Shown here: positions 9,136 through 16,404 of the stretch, piece after piece
Position numbering within the stretch: position 1 is the first letter of the stretch
How the letters are laid out: every line of letters begins with the position of its first letter
Assembly (NCBI RefSeq): GCF_024448985.1
Contig: NZ_JAMOII010000028.1
Location: forward strand, 1-37,561
Length of the DNA: 37,561 bases
Source of the DNA: Stutzerimonas stutzeri
Lineage (GTDB): Bacteria; Pseudomonadota; Gammaproteobacteria; Pseudomonadales; Pseudomonadaceae
Direction: 5' to 3'
Made by a program: the position numbers and the translations under genes
Notes under the pieces: model-generated
What the model was told of the DNA's origin: nothing
The model's input: only the letters and a program-made list of their open reading frames with translations
Database searches by the model: none

Positions 9136-9678
9136 TTACCGCCCCGGCGCCTTGTCCCGCCCCGAATCCAGCGGGGCGTCGCCGCCCAGTTCGTTGTCAT
9201 CCATCACATCATCGTTCTCGTGCAGTACGGCGTCGCCACCACCGAGGCCAGTATCCGGATCGCCATCGGCAGGACCATTCCAGGCCTTCCCATCCAACGG
9301 GTCATAACGGGCCTCTTCGGCCTCGTCCAGATCCATGCCGGCTCCGATGCGGTGCTCGGAAACTTCACTCAGTTCCTGATCGGCTGGGCCGCCATGGCCG
9401 CGCTCGTGGGGCGAACGTGCACCGTCTTCCTTGATCAATGTTTCCGGTGCCAGGTCATCCATGGTTGCGCCGTCATCCGGCACTTCGCCGGCAGACATGC
9501 CGGCTTCGGCTACACGCTCCGGCGGAAACTCATCCTCTATTTCTTGCGCAGGGGCCTCGTCACCGATACGGCCCTTGCGCTCGTCCCGACGCTGGTCGAA
9601 ATCGAGCTGCTCAATCGAACCCATGCGGTCCTCGGTATCGTCGATTTCAGTGGGTGTGTAGGGCTTGCGATCATTCAT
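9136..9678 (-). CDS. Acidic, disordered hypothetical protein
   Basis: The 180-residue protein begins MNDRKPYTPTEIDDTEDRM and has an AGGAGG ribosome site 6 bases before the ATG at 9678. It is extremely rich in Asp, Glu, Gly and Pro, has no hydrophobic segment, signal peptide or Cys, and should be largely unstructured in the cytoplasm. I do not recognise a catalytic motif. I recall similar sequences in other Pseudomonas under inconsistent names, which I would not trust. It is divergent from otsB, so the 184-bp gap may carry a shared control region; a stress or osmotic role alongside trehalose synthesis is only an inference. Upstream in-frame codons reach far into otsB antisense and are not used. 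Confidence 0.75.
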   Translation of the reverse strand: MNDRKPYTPTEIDDTEDRMGSIEQLDFDQRRDERKGRIGDEAPAQEIEDEFPPERVAEAGMSAGEVPDDGATMDDLAPETLIKEDGARSPHERGHGGPADQELSEVSEHRIGAGMDLDEAEEARYDPLDGKAWNGPADGDPDTGLGGGDAVLHENDDVMDDNELGGDAPLDSGRDKAPGR

Positions 9679-9862
9679 GACAACCTCCTGCGAAATTGCG
9701 GTCTTGCAGATTGTGACCCGGTGTCGGGGTGAAGATTCAGGCTGGCCGCTGGCCGGCTCGGGCTTTATGAACCAAGCTGCAAGAGTCTTTCGCGTAACGC
9801 TTCCGGGGCTGTCGCGTTGCAAACCGCGCGAACCACTGACGAGGATCGAGAGTCTCAGAAGC

Positions 9863-10639
9863 ATGAACGAATCCCATGATCTATCCGGGCTGGACGTCCG
9901 CCACTGCGCTTTTTTCTTCGATGTCGATGGCACGCTGGCTGAGATACAGCCTCGTCCCGAACTCGTTTTCATCCCGCCTGGCTCGTTGACGGCGCTCGAA
10001 CATCTGCATGTCAGCGAGATCCCCATAGCCGTCATTTCGGGACGCCCGCTCAGCCAGCTCGACGATCTGCTTTCGCCACTGCGCCTGCCAGCTGCCGGCG
10101 TGCACGGTGCCGAAAGGCGCACCGCCGAAGGCCAGTTACGGAATCTGGCGCTGGACAACGTTCTGTTCGACCGCATCCACCAAGAGCTGGCTCGAGCGTG
10201 CGCCGAGCTTCCCGGCCTATCGCTGGAAAACAAGGATGTCGCCTTCGCGCTGCATTTTCGGTTGGCTCCAGAGCTGGAAGAGGCCGCTCGTGCTCTGGCT
10301 GAAGACTTCATTGGCCGCTACGGCGACGTGCTGGCCCTGCAACCAGGCAAATGCGTGTTCGAACTCAAGCCGCGTGGTGCCAGCAAGGGCGAGGTGATTC
10401 GCACCTTTATGCAGGAAGCGCCTTTCAAGGGGCGAACGCCTGTCTTCATCGGTGACGATCTGACCGACGAGGCGGGCTTCAAGGCTGTCAATGAGTTGGG
10501 CGGGTTGAGCATCAAGGTCGGCACCGGTGCGACCGAAGCCACGCAGCGTCTGGATTCGGTAGAAGCCGTCGGCGCCTGGCTCGAAAGCCTACTTAGCGCC
10601 CTGTCCGAACAGCCGGTAAATCCAATAAAACCAGACTGA
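9863..10639 (+). CDS. otsB: Trehalose-6-phosphate phosphatase
   Basis: OtsB removes phosphate from trehalose-6-phosphate, the second step of osmolyte trehalose synthesis. The 258-residue HAD-family protein shows motif I DVDGT (D20 nucleophile, D22 acid/base), motif II ISGRP (S59), Lys175 in RGASKGE for motif III, and motif IV GDDLTDE (197-203). The start is the ATG at 9863; codons in frame upstream lack the family pattern. It lies 13 bp before otsA in the order otsB-otsA, so the two enzymes should be co-expressed, normally under osmotic or stationary-phase control. Confidence 0.95.
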   Translation: MNESHDLSGLDVRHCAFFFDVDGTLAEIQPRPELVFIPPGSLTALEHLHVSEIPIAVISGRPLSQLDDLLSPLRLPAAGVHGAERRTAEGQLRNLALDNVLFDRIHQELARACAELPGLSLENKDVAFALHFRLAPELEEAARALAEDFIGRYGDVLALQPGKCVFELKPRGASKGEVIRTFMQEAPFKGRTPVFIGDDLTDEAGFKAVNELGGLSIKVGTGATEATQRLDSVEAVGAWLESLLSALSEQPVNPIKPD

Positions 10640-10652
10640 AGCGAGAACCATC

Positions 10653-12062
10653 ATGAGCCGACTAGTAGTGGTTTCCAACCGCGTAGCGCCTATCAAGGCG
10701 GGGAAGGTCGCTGCTGGCGGACTTGCAGTGGGCGTCTATGACGCGTTGCGCCAGGCCGGAGGCATCTGGTTTGGCTGGAGCGGTGAGGTAAGCAGCTCCC
10801 CGCAAACCAATAGCGAGACCATCGGTAACATCACCTACGTGACCCTCGGGCTGACCAAGCAAGACTATGATCAGTATTACCGCGGCTTTTCTAACGCCAC
10901 GCTTTGGCCGATCTTCCATTACCGCATCGACCTGGCTCGCTACAACCGTCAGGAATATGATGGTTACAGACGGGTCAACGCCATGCTGGCGGAGAAACTC
11001 AAGCCGCTGCTCAAACCCGACGACATTATTTGGATCCATGACTACCACCTGATTCCCTTCGCCGAATGCTGCCGCCAGTTGGGCATTCGTAACCGCATCG
11101 GCTTTTTTCTGCATATCCCGTTTCCACCGCCGGAAATTCTCACCGTTATCCCGCCGCACAATGAGCTGCTCAAGACGCTCTGCTTCTATGACCTCATCGG
11201 GTTTCAGACCGAAACCGATCGTCTCGCCTTTCAGGACTACATGACTCGTGAAGTGCGCGGCATTCTGGAATCCGATGGCAGTCTGACCGCCTATGGGCAG
11301 AACTTCCGTGCGGGGGTCTATCCGATCGGGGTGGTCCCGGATGAAATCCACGACCTCGCCGAGTCTTACAAAGGTCGACGCAAGCCGATGCGGCGCACCA
11401 CGGACATCGCCCGCAAGAAAATCATCAGCGTCGACCGTCTCGACTATTCAAAAGGTCTGTTGGAGCGTTTCAAGGCCTACGAGGCGTTTCTCGAGCGTTA
11501 CCCAGAGCACCGCCGCTCGGTCGAGTTCATCCAGATCGCACCCACTTCCCGTTCCGATGTAAAGACCTACCAGCACATCCGTCAGCAACTGGAAAGCGCG
11601 GCGGGGCACATCAACGGTTGGCTGTCGGACCTGGACTGGACGCCGCTGCACTACCTCAACAAGAGCCATGATCGGCGCGTGCTGATGGGCCTGTTCCGCA
11701 ATGCCGACATTGGCTTCGTCACGCCGCTGCGCGACGGCATGAACCTCGTCGCCAAAGAATACGTCGCCTCGCAAGACCCTGAAGACCCCGGCGTGCTCGT
11801 GCTGTCGCGCTTTGCCGGCGCCGCTCGCGAGTTGACCTCGGCATTGATCGTCAATCCGTACGACTGCATCGGCATGGCCGAAGCGCTGGATCGAGCCCTG
11901 CGGATGTCGCTCTCAGAACGCAAAGATCGTTACGAGCACATGATGCGCGCCATTCGCGCCGCCGATCTCGATGCCTGGCGTGACAACTTTTTACGCGACC
12001 TGCGCGCCTTTTCGTCCCGACCGCGAGCCGAAGTCCCTTCCAATCCGCTCTTCACTGTCTAG
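10653..12062 (+). CDS. otsA: Trehalose-6-phosphate synthase
   Basis: OtsA transfers glucose from UDP-glucose to glucose-6-phosphate, giving trehalose-6-phosphate for OtsB. The 469-residue GT20 enzyme has the N-loop AAGGLAVGV (GGL at 22-24), [15 protein letters not shown] near residue 127, the sugar-binding DRLDYSKGL and the nucleotide-sugar loop [13 protein letters not shown]. The length equals that of E. coli OtsA (474). The start ATG at 10653 follows a short purine-rich site (GCGAGAA). It is the second gene of otsBA. No clear terminator is seen in the 80 bp before the carbonic anhydrase gene. Confidence 0.97.
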   Translation: MSRLVVVSNRVAPIKAGKVAAGGLAVGVYDALRQAGGIWFGWSGEVSSSPQTNSETIGNITYVTLGLTKQDYDQYYRGFSNATLWPIFHYRIDLARYNRQEYDGYRRVNAMLAEKLKPLLKPDDIIWIHDYHLIPFAECCRQLGIRNRIGFFLHIPFPPPEILTVIPPHNELLKTLCFYDLIGFQTETDRLAFQDYMTREVRGILESDGSLTAYGQNFRAGVYPIGVVPDEIHDLAESYKGRRKPMRRTTDIARKKIISVDRLDYSKGLLERFKAYEAFLERYPEHRRSVEFIQIAPTSRSDVKTYQHIRQQLESAAGHINGWLSDLDWTPLHYLNKSHDRRVLMGLFRNADIGFVTPLRDGMNLVAKEYVASQDPEDPGVLVLSRFAGAARELTSALIVNPYDCIGMAEALDRALRMSLSERKDRYEHMMRAIRAADLDAWRDNFLRDLRAFSSRPRAEVPSNPLFTV

Positions 12063-12142
12063 TCTGTGACGTCCCGGCCTGCATGCTTGTCAAAACGTGG
12101 TCCGGTTCGTAACGTGCGTATCGGAGCACAAAGGGACAATCG

Positions 12143-12790
12143 ATGAGCAACGATCTTCAACAGTTATTCGAAAACAATGCGCGTTGGGCTGAAGCCATCA
12201 ACGAGGAAGACCCGACGTTTTTCGCCAAACTGGCCAAGCAGCAGACGCCGGAATATCTCTGGATCGGCTGCTCGGATGCCCGCGTGCCGGCCAACGAGAT
12301 CGTCGGCATGCTGCCGGGCGATCTGTTCGTTCACCGCAACGTCGCCAATGTCGTGTTGCATACCGACCTCAACTGCCTGTCCGTCATTCAGTACGCCGTC
12401 GACGTACTCAAGGTGAAGCACATTCTGGTCACCGGCCATTACGGCTGTGGTGGCGTTCGCGCTTCCATGCGTGACGACCAGCTGGGTCTAATCGATGGCT
12501 GGCTACGCACCATCCGCGACCTTTATTACGAGCACCGTGACCATATCTCCACCTTTGCGACAGAAGAGGAGCAGGTGGACCGCATGTGCGAGCTCAACGT
12601 CATTCAGCAGGTCGCCAACGTCAGCCACACCAGCATCGTCCAGAACGCTTGGCATCGCGGCCAGGCACTGTCCGTGCACGGCTGCATCTACGGGATCAAG
12701 GACGGCATCTGGAAGGACCTCAACGTCACCATCAGCGGCCCCGAGCAAGTGCCACCGCAATACCGTCTGCGCCCGCAACGGTCAGTCTGA
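12143..12790 (+). CDS. can: Beta-class carbonic anhydrase
   Basis: The enzyme interconverts CO2 and bicarbonate in the cytoplasm. All zinc-site residues of the beta class are present in the 215-residue protein: C43 and D45 in GCSDARVP, H99 and C102 in GHYGCGG, with R47 completing the Asp-Arg dyad. The length equals E. coli Can (220). AAAGGGA lies about 8 bases before the ATG. The stop codon overlaps the ATG of the downstream EamA exporter (TGATG), suggesting coupling. Confidence 0.93.
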   Translation: MSNDLQQLFENNARWAEAINEEDPTFFAKLAKQQTPEYLWIGCSDARVPANEIVGMLPGDLFVHRNVANVVLHTDLNCLSVIQYAVDVLKVKHILVTGHYGCGGVRASMRDDQLGLIDGWLRTIRDLYYEHRDHISTFATEEEQVDRMCELNVIQQVANVSHTSIVQNAWHRGQALSVHGCIYGIKDGIWKDLNVTISGPEQVPPQYRLRPQRSV

Positions 12791-13701
12791 TGGCGAGTCG
12801 CCAAGGATGGGCCTTCGCTGGTCTGCTGCTCGCTGTGCTCTGCTGGAGCGGTAATGCGTTGGTCGCGAGGGCCTTCCACGACGCAATCCCTCCGTTGACT
12901 TTGTCTTTCTGGCGTTGGGTGCTGGCGACCTGTCTGCTGCTCCCTTTCGTCGCGCGATCGATCTGGGCTCACCGCACAGTGCTACGCGCGGCAAGCTGGC
13001 GTCTGCCTGTCATCGCTGCGCTGGGCATCAGCAGCTATAACTCGCTGCTGTACACGGCAGCGCAAAGCACCGAAGCCATCAACCTCACATTGGTGAATAC
13101 CTGCCTGCCGCTTTTCACCTTCATCGGTGGTGGACTGCTGCTGAATGAATGGCCGGCGCGGCGCGCTTGGTTCGGTATGGCCATTGCGGCTGGAGGGCTG
13201 GTTTATCTCATCAGCCGGGGCAGCTGGGAGGTGTTCAGTGGGCTGTCGTTTCAAGCAGGTGACCTGATTATGCTGGTGGCGGTTCTGGTCTGGGCGCTAT
13301 ACACCTTGCTGTTGCGGCGCTGGTCAGGCTTTCTCCAGCTTCCGCCGTTGACGCTGCTCGGCGTGCTGATGCTGTTCGGCGTGCCGATGATCCTGCCGTT
13401 CTACCTGTTCGAACTGGCCCAAGTGGGTGGCTTCACGCCCACCCCAACCAACCTCGCCGCAATCGGCTACACCGCCATCTTCGCCTCGCTGGTGGCTTAT
13501 CTATCCTGGAACCACGGCGTCAAAACCGTTGGCGCGGCGAAGGCCGCCATGACGACCTACCTGATGCCGGTTTTCACCGCGATTCTCGCCTGGCTGGTGC
13601 TGGGGGAAGGGGTGCAGCTGTTCCATCTGGTTGGTGGTGGGCTGATCTTCGCCGGTCTGCTGTTGGCGACCCAGACCACCATGCGCAAGGCGGCTCGCTG
13701 A
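12790..13701 (+). CDS. EamA/DMT-family membrane exporter
   Basis: The 303-residue protein belongs to the drug/metabolite transporter superfamily, with two repeated EamA domains (about 7-143 and 155-297) and ten predicted hydrophobic helices. The first helix carries the usual CWSGNALVARAF pattern, and the second repeat ends near LVLGEGVQLFHLVGGGLIFAG. The substrate cannot be read from the sequence; relatives move amino acids, purines or small metabolites out of the cell. The start is the ATG that shares its A with the carbonic anhydrase stop; an earlier in-frame start would lie inside that gene. The coupling with a carbonic anhydrase may be incidental. Confidence 0.9.
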   Translation: MASRQGWAFAGLLLAVLCWSGNALVARAFHDAIPPLTLSFWRWVLATCLLLPFVARSIWAHRTVLRAASWRLPVIAALGISSYNSLLYTAAQSTEAINLTLVNTCLPLFTFIGGGLLLNEWPARRAWFGMAIAAGGLVYLISRGSWEVFSGLSFQAGDLIMLVAVLVWALYTLLLRRWSGFLQLPPLTLLGVLMLFGVPMILPFYLFELAQVGGFTPTPTNLAAIGYTAIFASLVAYLSWNHGVKTVGAAKAAMTTYLMPVFTAILAWLVLGEGVQLFHLVGGGLIFAGLLLATQTTMRKAAR

Positions 13702-13957
13702 CGTCGAGCCCGGATAGCTTCAAATAGCCCTGCTTCGGCGCAATGCTGTTCGTTCGTAAGTTCGCCTCGAGGTCGGACCTCTCACGTTAAACGGCAGGTG
13801 CACACCAGCTCCTGTGGGAGGCGCAACCTCGCGGCGAATACAGGCCGCAGGCCTGTCCGAAACGCAGCGTGCCTAGAGTCGATAGTGTTCAAGTGAACAG
13901 CATTCACGCTCTAAGGCGGGGCTTATCCTCGTCCGGTTACTTCTATCGTCGTGCCCT
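13702..13957. other. Intergenic region with a degenerate REP-like element
   Basis: This gap lies between the convergent EamA and ABM-monooxygenase genes. The stretch near 13809-13840 (CTCCTGTGGGAGGCGC, then CGCGGCGAA) resembles Pseudomonas REP-type palindromes, which often begin CCTGTGGGAG. A short inverted repeat GAGGTC-G-GACCTC is at 13770-13782. I see no gene and no clean T-tailed terminator. Confidence 0.35.
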
Positions 13958-14260
13958 TCAACGTTTGCTGTTACCGCTGACCATGCGACCCTTCATGGCC
14001 TCTTGCTTGACGATGTACTCGCCTACCAGCGGACGGCTTTGCAGGTAGTGCTCGGTGGTCTTGTGATAAGTGAAGGCCAATTCGTCGCGGTACAGCTCGT
14101 AGAGATACACCAGATCAGGGTCATTCAGATCCTGCACGACATCGAACACAAGGCAATCCGGCTCGTTCTGCACCGAAGCGGCGGCGTTGACGCGCATGGC
14201 CTCCATGAACTGAGCGAACGAGCCAGGCTTGAGCTGCGTTTTCAAAATGAGACAGTACAT
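13958..14260 (-). CDS. Putative quinol monooxygenase (ABM domain)
   Basis: The protein of about 100 residues fits the antibiotic-biosynthesis-monooxygenase fold of YgiN/LsrG-like enzymes. It has a beta strand start (YCLILKTQLKPG), a helix with FMEAMRVNAAASVQNEPDCL, and the typical YELYRDELAFTYHKTTEHY block in the second half. Members act as dimers on quinols or small signalling molecules without a cofactor. I start at the second ATG (14260), because AGGA overlaps the first ATG six bases earlier at the right distance. It is divergent from a VOC-family gene across a 58-bp gap holding a GntR-type palindrome. Confidence 0.8.
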   Translation of the reverse strand: MYCLILKTQLKPGSFAQFMEAMRVNAAASVQNEPDCLVFDVVQDLNDPDLVYLYELYRDELAFTYHKTTEHYLQSRPLVGEYIVKQEAMKGRMVSGNSKR

Positions 14261-14294
14261 AAGCATCCTGTTTTGTTTTATGGTTACGGCCTGA

Positions 14295-14304
14295 TTGTAT
14301 ACAA
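14295..14304. promoter_or_regulatory. Palindrome TTGTATACAA, candidate GntR-family operator
   Basis: A perfect 10-bp palindrome sits between the divergent ABM-monooxygenase and VOC genes. TTGTATACAA-type sites are typical of FadR/VanR-type (FCD) GntR regulators. It lies 15 bp before the VOC ATG and abuts that gene's ribosome site, where a bound repressor would block expression. No GntR gene is in the window, so the regulator would act from elsewhere. Confidence 0.45.
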
Positions 14305-14318
14305 AAAAGGATCAAGCC

Positions 14319-14732
14319 ATGCCAACCCGTCCCGGTCGCCTGAATGGCCTGCGCCACCTGGCGCTGACCGCCCCGAATCTTGAAGAGTGCGAACGTTTCT
14401 ATGTCGACGTGCTGGGCATGGAAGTGCTCAACCGCGCCAGCAAGGACCTCGTCTACCTGACCTGCGGCAACGACAACCTCTCCCTGGGCCGCGCACGGGA
14501 AAAAAGCAGCGGCGTTCAGGCGATGGATCACTACGGCTTTATCGTCGATAGCCTGGACGAGCTACATGCCTGGTACGAATACTTGCAAACCCAAGGCGTG
14601 ACTCTGTTGGATCGGCCCTTCGCCCATAGCGACGGCGCTTATAGCTTTCATATGCTCGACCCAGCTGGTAATACGGTTCAGCCGCTTTATCATCCGGCGA
14701 TATCGGGGCAGCGGTTTAGCCGAGACAGCTGA
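14319..14732 (+). CDS. VOC-family (glyoxalase/FosX-like) protein
   Basis: The 137-residue single-domain protein has two beta-alpha-beta-beta-beta units. Typical vicinal-oxygen-chelate features are LRHLALTAPNLEECERFYVDVLGM, the second metal His in MDHYGFIVDSLDEL and the end block LDPAGNTVQPLYHP. In most metal-dependent members the last block reads GNxIEL with a Glu ligand; here Gln stands in that place, so metal binding or activity may differ from FosA/glyoxalase. The start is the ATG at 14319, 9 bases after AAGG; a TTG at 14295 is open in frame but lies in the palindrome. The substrate is unknown. Confidence 0.85.
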   Translation: MPTRPGRLNGLRHLALTAPNLEECERFYVDVLGMEVLNRASKDLVYLTCGNDNLSLGRAREKSSGVQAMDHYGFIVDSLDELHAWYEYLQTQGVTLLDRPFAHSDGAYSFHMLDPAGNTVQPLYHPAISGQRFSRDS

Positions 14733-14749
14733 GCGCGGTGCGCCTGCTG

Positions 14750-14954
14750 TTAAGGCACCGTGAACGGCAGACCGTTGAGTAAGAACTTCGTCGCAACCAT
14801 CCAGACCACCGCACTTATCAACCCCAACGACAGATGCCCAACAACGATCCCTATAGCGATCTGTTTCCAGAGCCCGGCGTATTGTTGGGCGACGTAGCGG
14901 CGGCGCGGTAGGGCGTCTCGCGTTCGGCGCGGATGTTGTCGAAGCAACTCTCAT
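14750..14954 (-). pseudogene. Frameshifted copy of the small membrane protein gene at 18803-19030
   Basis: This minus-strand stretch matches the gene at 18803-19030 along most of its length, including the start ATG (14954) and the core WKQIAIGIVVGHLSLGL plus AVVWMVA. Compared with that copy it has lost one base just after the start (GACGAC became GTTGC) and another near 14887, so the beginning reads out of frame. The C-terminus also differs and ends at 14750. It is a decayed paralogue and part of the 251-bp direct repeat. Confidence 0.75.
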
Positions 14955-15047
14955 GGCGGGTACTCGATGCTGTTTGGCTAAACGGCAGGCACAAAAAAAG
15001 GGTTCAGCTTTCGCTGAACCCTTTCTTGAATATGTTGGCTACGCAGG
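14797..15047. repeat. Direct repeat, left copy (decayed)
   Basis: This block aligns base for base with 18871-19122: the small membrane protein core, the same TTCAGC-hairpin terminator and the last bases of tRNA-Met (GGCTACGCAGG at 15037-15047). Lengths are 251 and 252 bp and the orientation is the same. The similarity stops abruptly inside the tRNA. The left copy is the worse preserved. The two copies bracket about 3.8 kb of accessory genes. Confidence 0.8.
14997..15025 (-). terminator. Hairpin terminator, duplicated copy
   Basis: AAAGGGTTCAGC (14997-15008) pairs perfectly with GCTGAACCCTTT (15013-15024) around TTTC. An A-run to the left becomes a T-tract on the minus strand. It matches the terminator downstream of the intact tRNA-Met (19072-19102). 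Confidence 0.85.
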
Positions 15048-15220
15048 CATATGAACTCGCATGCTTAAGCCTTGAGTTACCGGGGTTCTACATTGAAAGC
15101 TAGTTAGGCCTACAGGAAGGCATACGCCGTGCCGGTTGCTACTGCGTTCTGGTCGTCGGGCCGGGCCTGTTCTGCTGCTAATTCTTCCTGATAGTATCCA
15201 TCGCCTCATCACCCCATCGC

Positions 15221-15438
15221 AAGGAAGCAACCGTGGCTACCTCGTCCTCACTCGTAAGGAAAGCGAGCACATTACTCTCCGTGTACAGCCTGGCACCGAT
15301 GCCAATGATCTCCTCGCACAGCTGCTGCTGGATGGGATCACGATCCGCGTTGGGCAGATGGGTGGCGGGCAGGTAAAGATTGGCATTGAAGCGCCGATAG
15401 ATCTTCAGATACTGCGGGGCGAGCTTGAAGAGGCATAG
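15221..15438 (+). pseudogene. RsmN/CsrA-like RNA-binding regulator, start out of frame
   Basis: The frame reads GYLVLTRKESEHITLR..., then a helical insert (ANDLLAQLLLDG), then GGGQVKIGIEAPIDLQILRGEL. This is the CsrA fold with the extra helix seen in P. aeruginosa RsmN/RsmF (MGFLILSRREGEGITL... IEAPRGVLIVRDEL). CsrA proteins bind GGA motifs in mRNA leaders. A good ribosome site (AAGGAAG, 15221-15227) precedes a GTG at 15233, but GTG is followed by GCTAC instead of GGCTAC. One G is missing, so start and body are in different frames. The only in-frame start upstream is a TTG at 15136 with unrelated residues. It is either a recent pseudogene, a sequencing error, or uses an unusual start. Confidence 0.7.
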
Positions 15439-15536
15439 AAACCATCGTGTCGGCCCGAGATAAAGGTAGGGATGCGCTGTTGTATGAACTGCGCAGAGGT
15501 TCCAACGGCGCCTGCAGGCAAGCCTTACAATATTAT

Positions 15537-15546
15537 CCTAGGATGC
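15537..15546. promoter_or_regulatory. Palindrome ATCCTAGGAT before the HipA-like gene
   Basis: A perfect 10-bp palindrome lies 21 bp upstream of the kinase start, next to AT-rich TTACAATATTAT that could serve as a -10 region. The half-site recurs loosely downstream (TAGGAC, GGATCC). It could be the operator of an autoregulated kinase/DUF3037 operon; no matching HTH protein is visible in the operon itself. Confidence 0.35.
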
Positions 15547-15566
15547 GAATGCATTAGGACGGATCC

Positions 15567-16394
15567 ATGACCAAAGACGCAACATCTGGCGATAGTCTTT
15601 CATCACGCTCTGGCAGCGCGCAGGCGCTTCCGATCGAGGCTAGGTATCAGAAAACTCTGATACCCATCGAGGCCATCACGACTTTCAACAGCAACATGGG
15701 AAGTGCTGACCTAAAACAGATCGTTGAGGCCCGCGATGGAAAGCACTACGCAGTCAAGACCACGCGGGACGGTGCGGGCAAAGTGCCTGCGTCGGAATTC
15801 TTCTGTTATGAGCTTGCCTGCCGAGTGGTTATTCCAACCCCGGCGTTCGCGATCATCTCTATGCCACAAGGCGACTTGGCCTTCGGCTCTTTGTGGGAAG
15901 GCGGGGTTGTCAATGGCAATAAAAGGGTCGACTACCAAGCTTTCGTTATGGCTGTGCTCCAGGGAAAGACTAAGGTACCTAATCTCAAAGCATTTTTAAG
16001 CCGACTCTACGCGTTCGACTTGTTTGTTAATAACGTAGATCGCCATTGGGGGAACTACCTGTGGCGGTCCAGCTTTGGTGATTCTTTTATAGCTCTTGCA
16101 TTCGATTTTAGCAGGGCGTGTTTCGAAGTCGGCCACCTGGGGTTTGAGGCAGTGCACCCGGCATCCAATACGCAAATCGCTTTCAGGATGATAAACCTGA
16201 CCAAAAATTACATAAGAGCCGAGGCTTTGGGATGTCTTGAGGCCATTGAAGCCATAGATTCTAACGAAATAGCGACAATTCTTGAAAACTTCCCTGCCAG
16301 CTGGATGTCCAAAGCCGACCGTAAAGCGTACATTGACTGGTGGGATTCTCAAGCGCGGCTGGACAGAATCAGCTCTTTGAAGAATACAATTTAG
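15567..16394 (+). CDS. HipA-like Ser/Thr kinase-fold protein
   Basis: The 275-residue protein has the HipA/PI-kinase-like catalytic pattern: ATP-lysine in KHYAVKTT (K64), catalytic loop NVDRHWGN with D158 and N163, and metal-binding D180 in ALAFDFSRA. All three key positions are kept, so it is probably active. It lacks the N-terminal domain of classical HipA (about 440 residues) and matches the shorter HipA-like families. HipA kinases phosphorylate glutamyl-tRNA synthetase or other targets and cause dormancy; the target here is unknown. No HipB-type HTH antitoxin is adjacent. The next gene, a DUF3037 protein, starts 10 bp later behind AGGAGG, so the pair is an operon. AGGAC precedes the ATG. 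The region is more AT-rich than the core genes, a sign of transfer. Confidence 0.8.
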   Translation: MTKDATSGDSLSSRSGSAQALPIEARYQKTLIPIEAITTFNSNMGSADLKQIVEARDGKHYAVKTTRDGAGKVPASEFFCYELACRVVIPTPAFAIISMPQGDLAFGSLWEGGVVNGNKRVDYQAFVMAVLQGKTKVPNLKAFLSRLYAFDLFVNNVDRHWGNYLWRSSFGDSFIALAFDFSRACFEVGHLGFEAVHPASNTQIAFRMINLTKNYIRAEALGCLEAIEAIDSNEIATILENFPASWMSKADRKAYIDWWDSQARLDRISSLKNTI

Positions 16395-16404
16395 GAGGTA
16401 ATAA

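Noticed and set aside
9679-10311. Upstream extension of the acidic protein on the minus strand to 391 codons
   Set aside because: The extension is antisense to otsB and Ser/Arg-rich; a strong AGGAGG site marks the ATG at 9678.
12586-12789. N-terminal extension of the EamA exporter
   Set aside because: It overlaps the conserved carbonic anhydrase C-terminus and is basic rather than membrane-like; the ATG at 12790 starts the first helix.
15136-15220. TTG at 15136 as true start of the CsrA-like protein
   Set aside because: It would add 32 residues unlike any CsrA N-terminus and has no ribosome site, whereas AAGGAAG and GTG sit exactly at the expected start one frame away.
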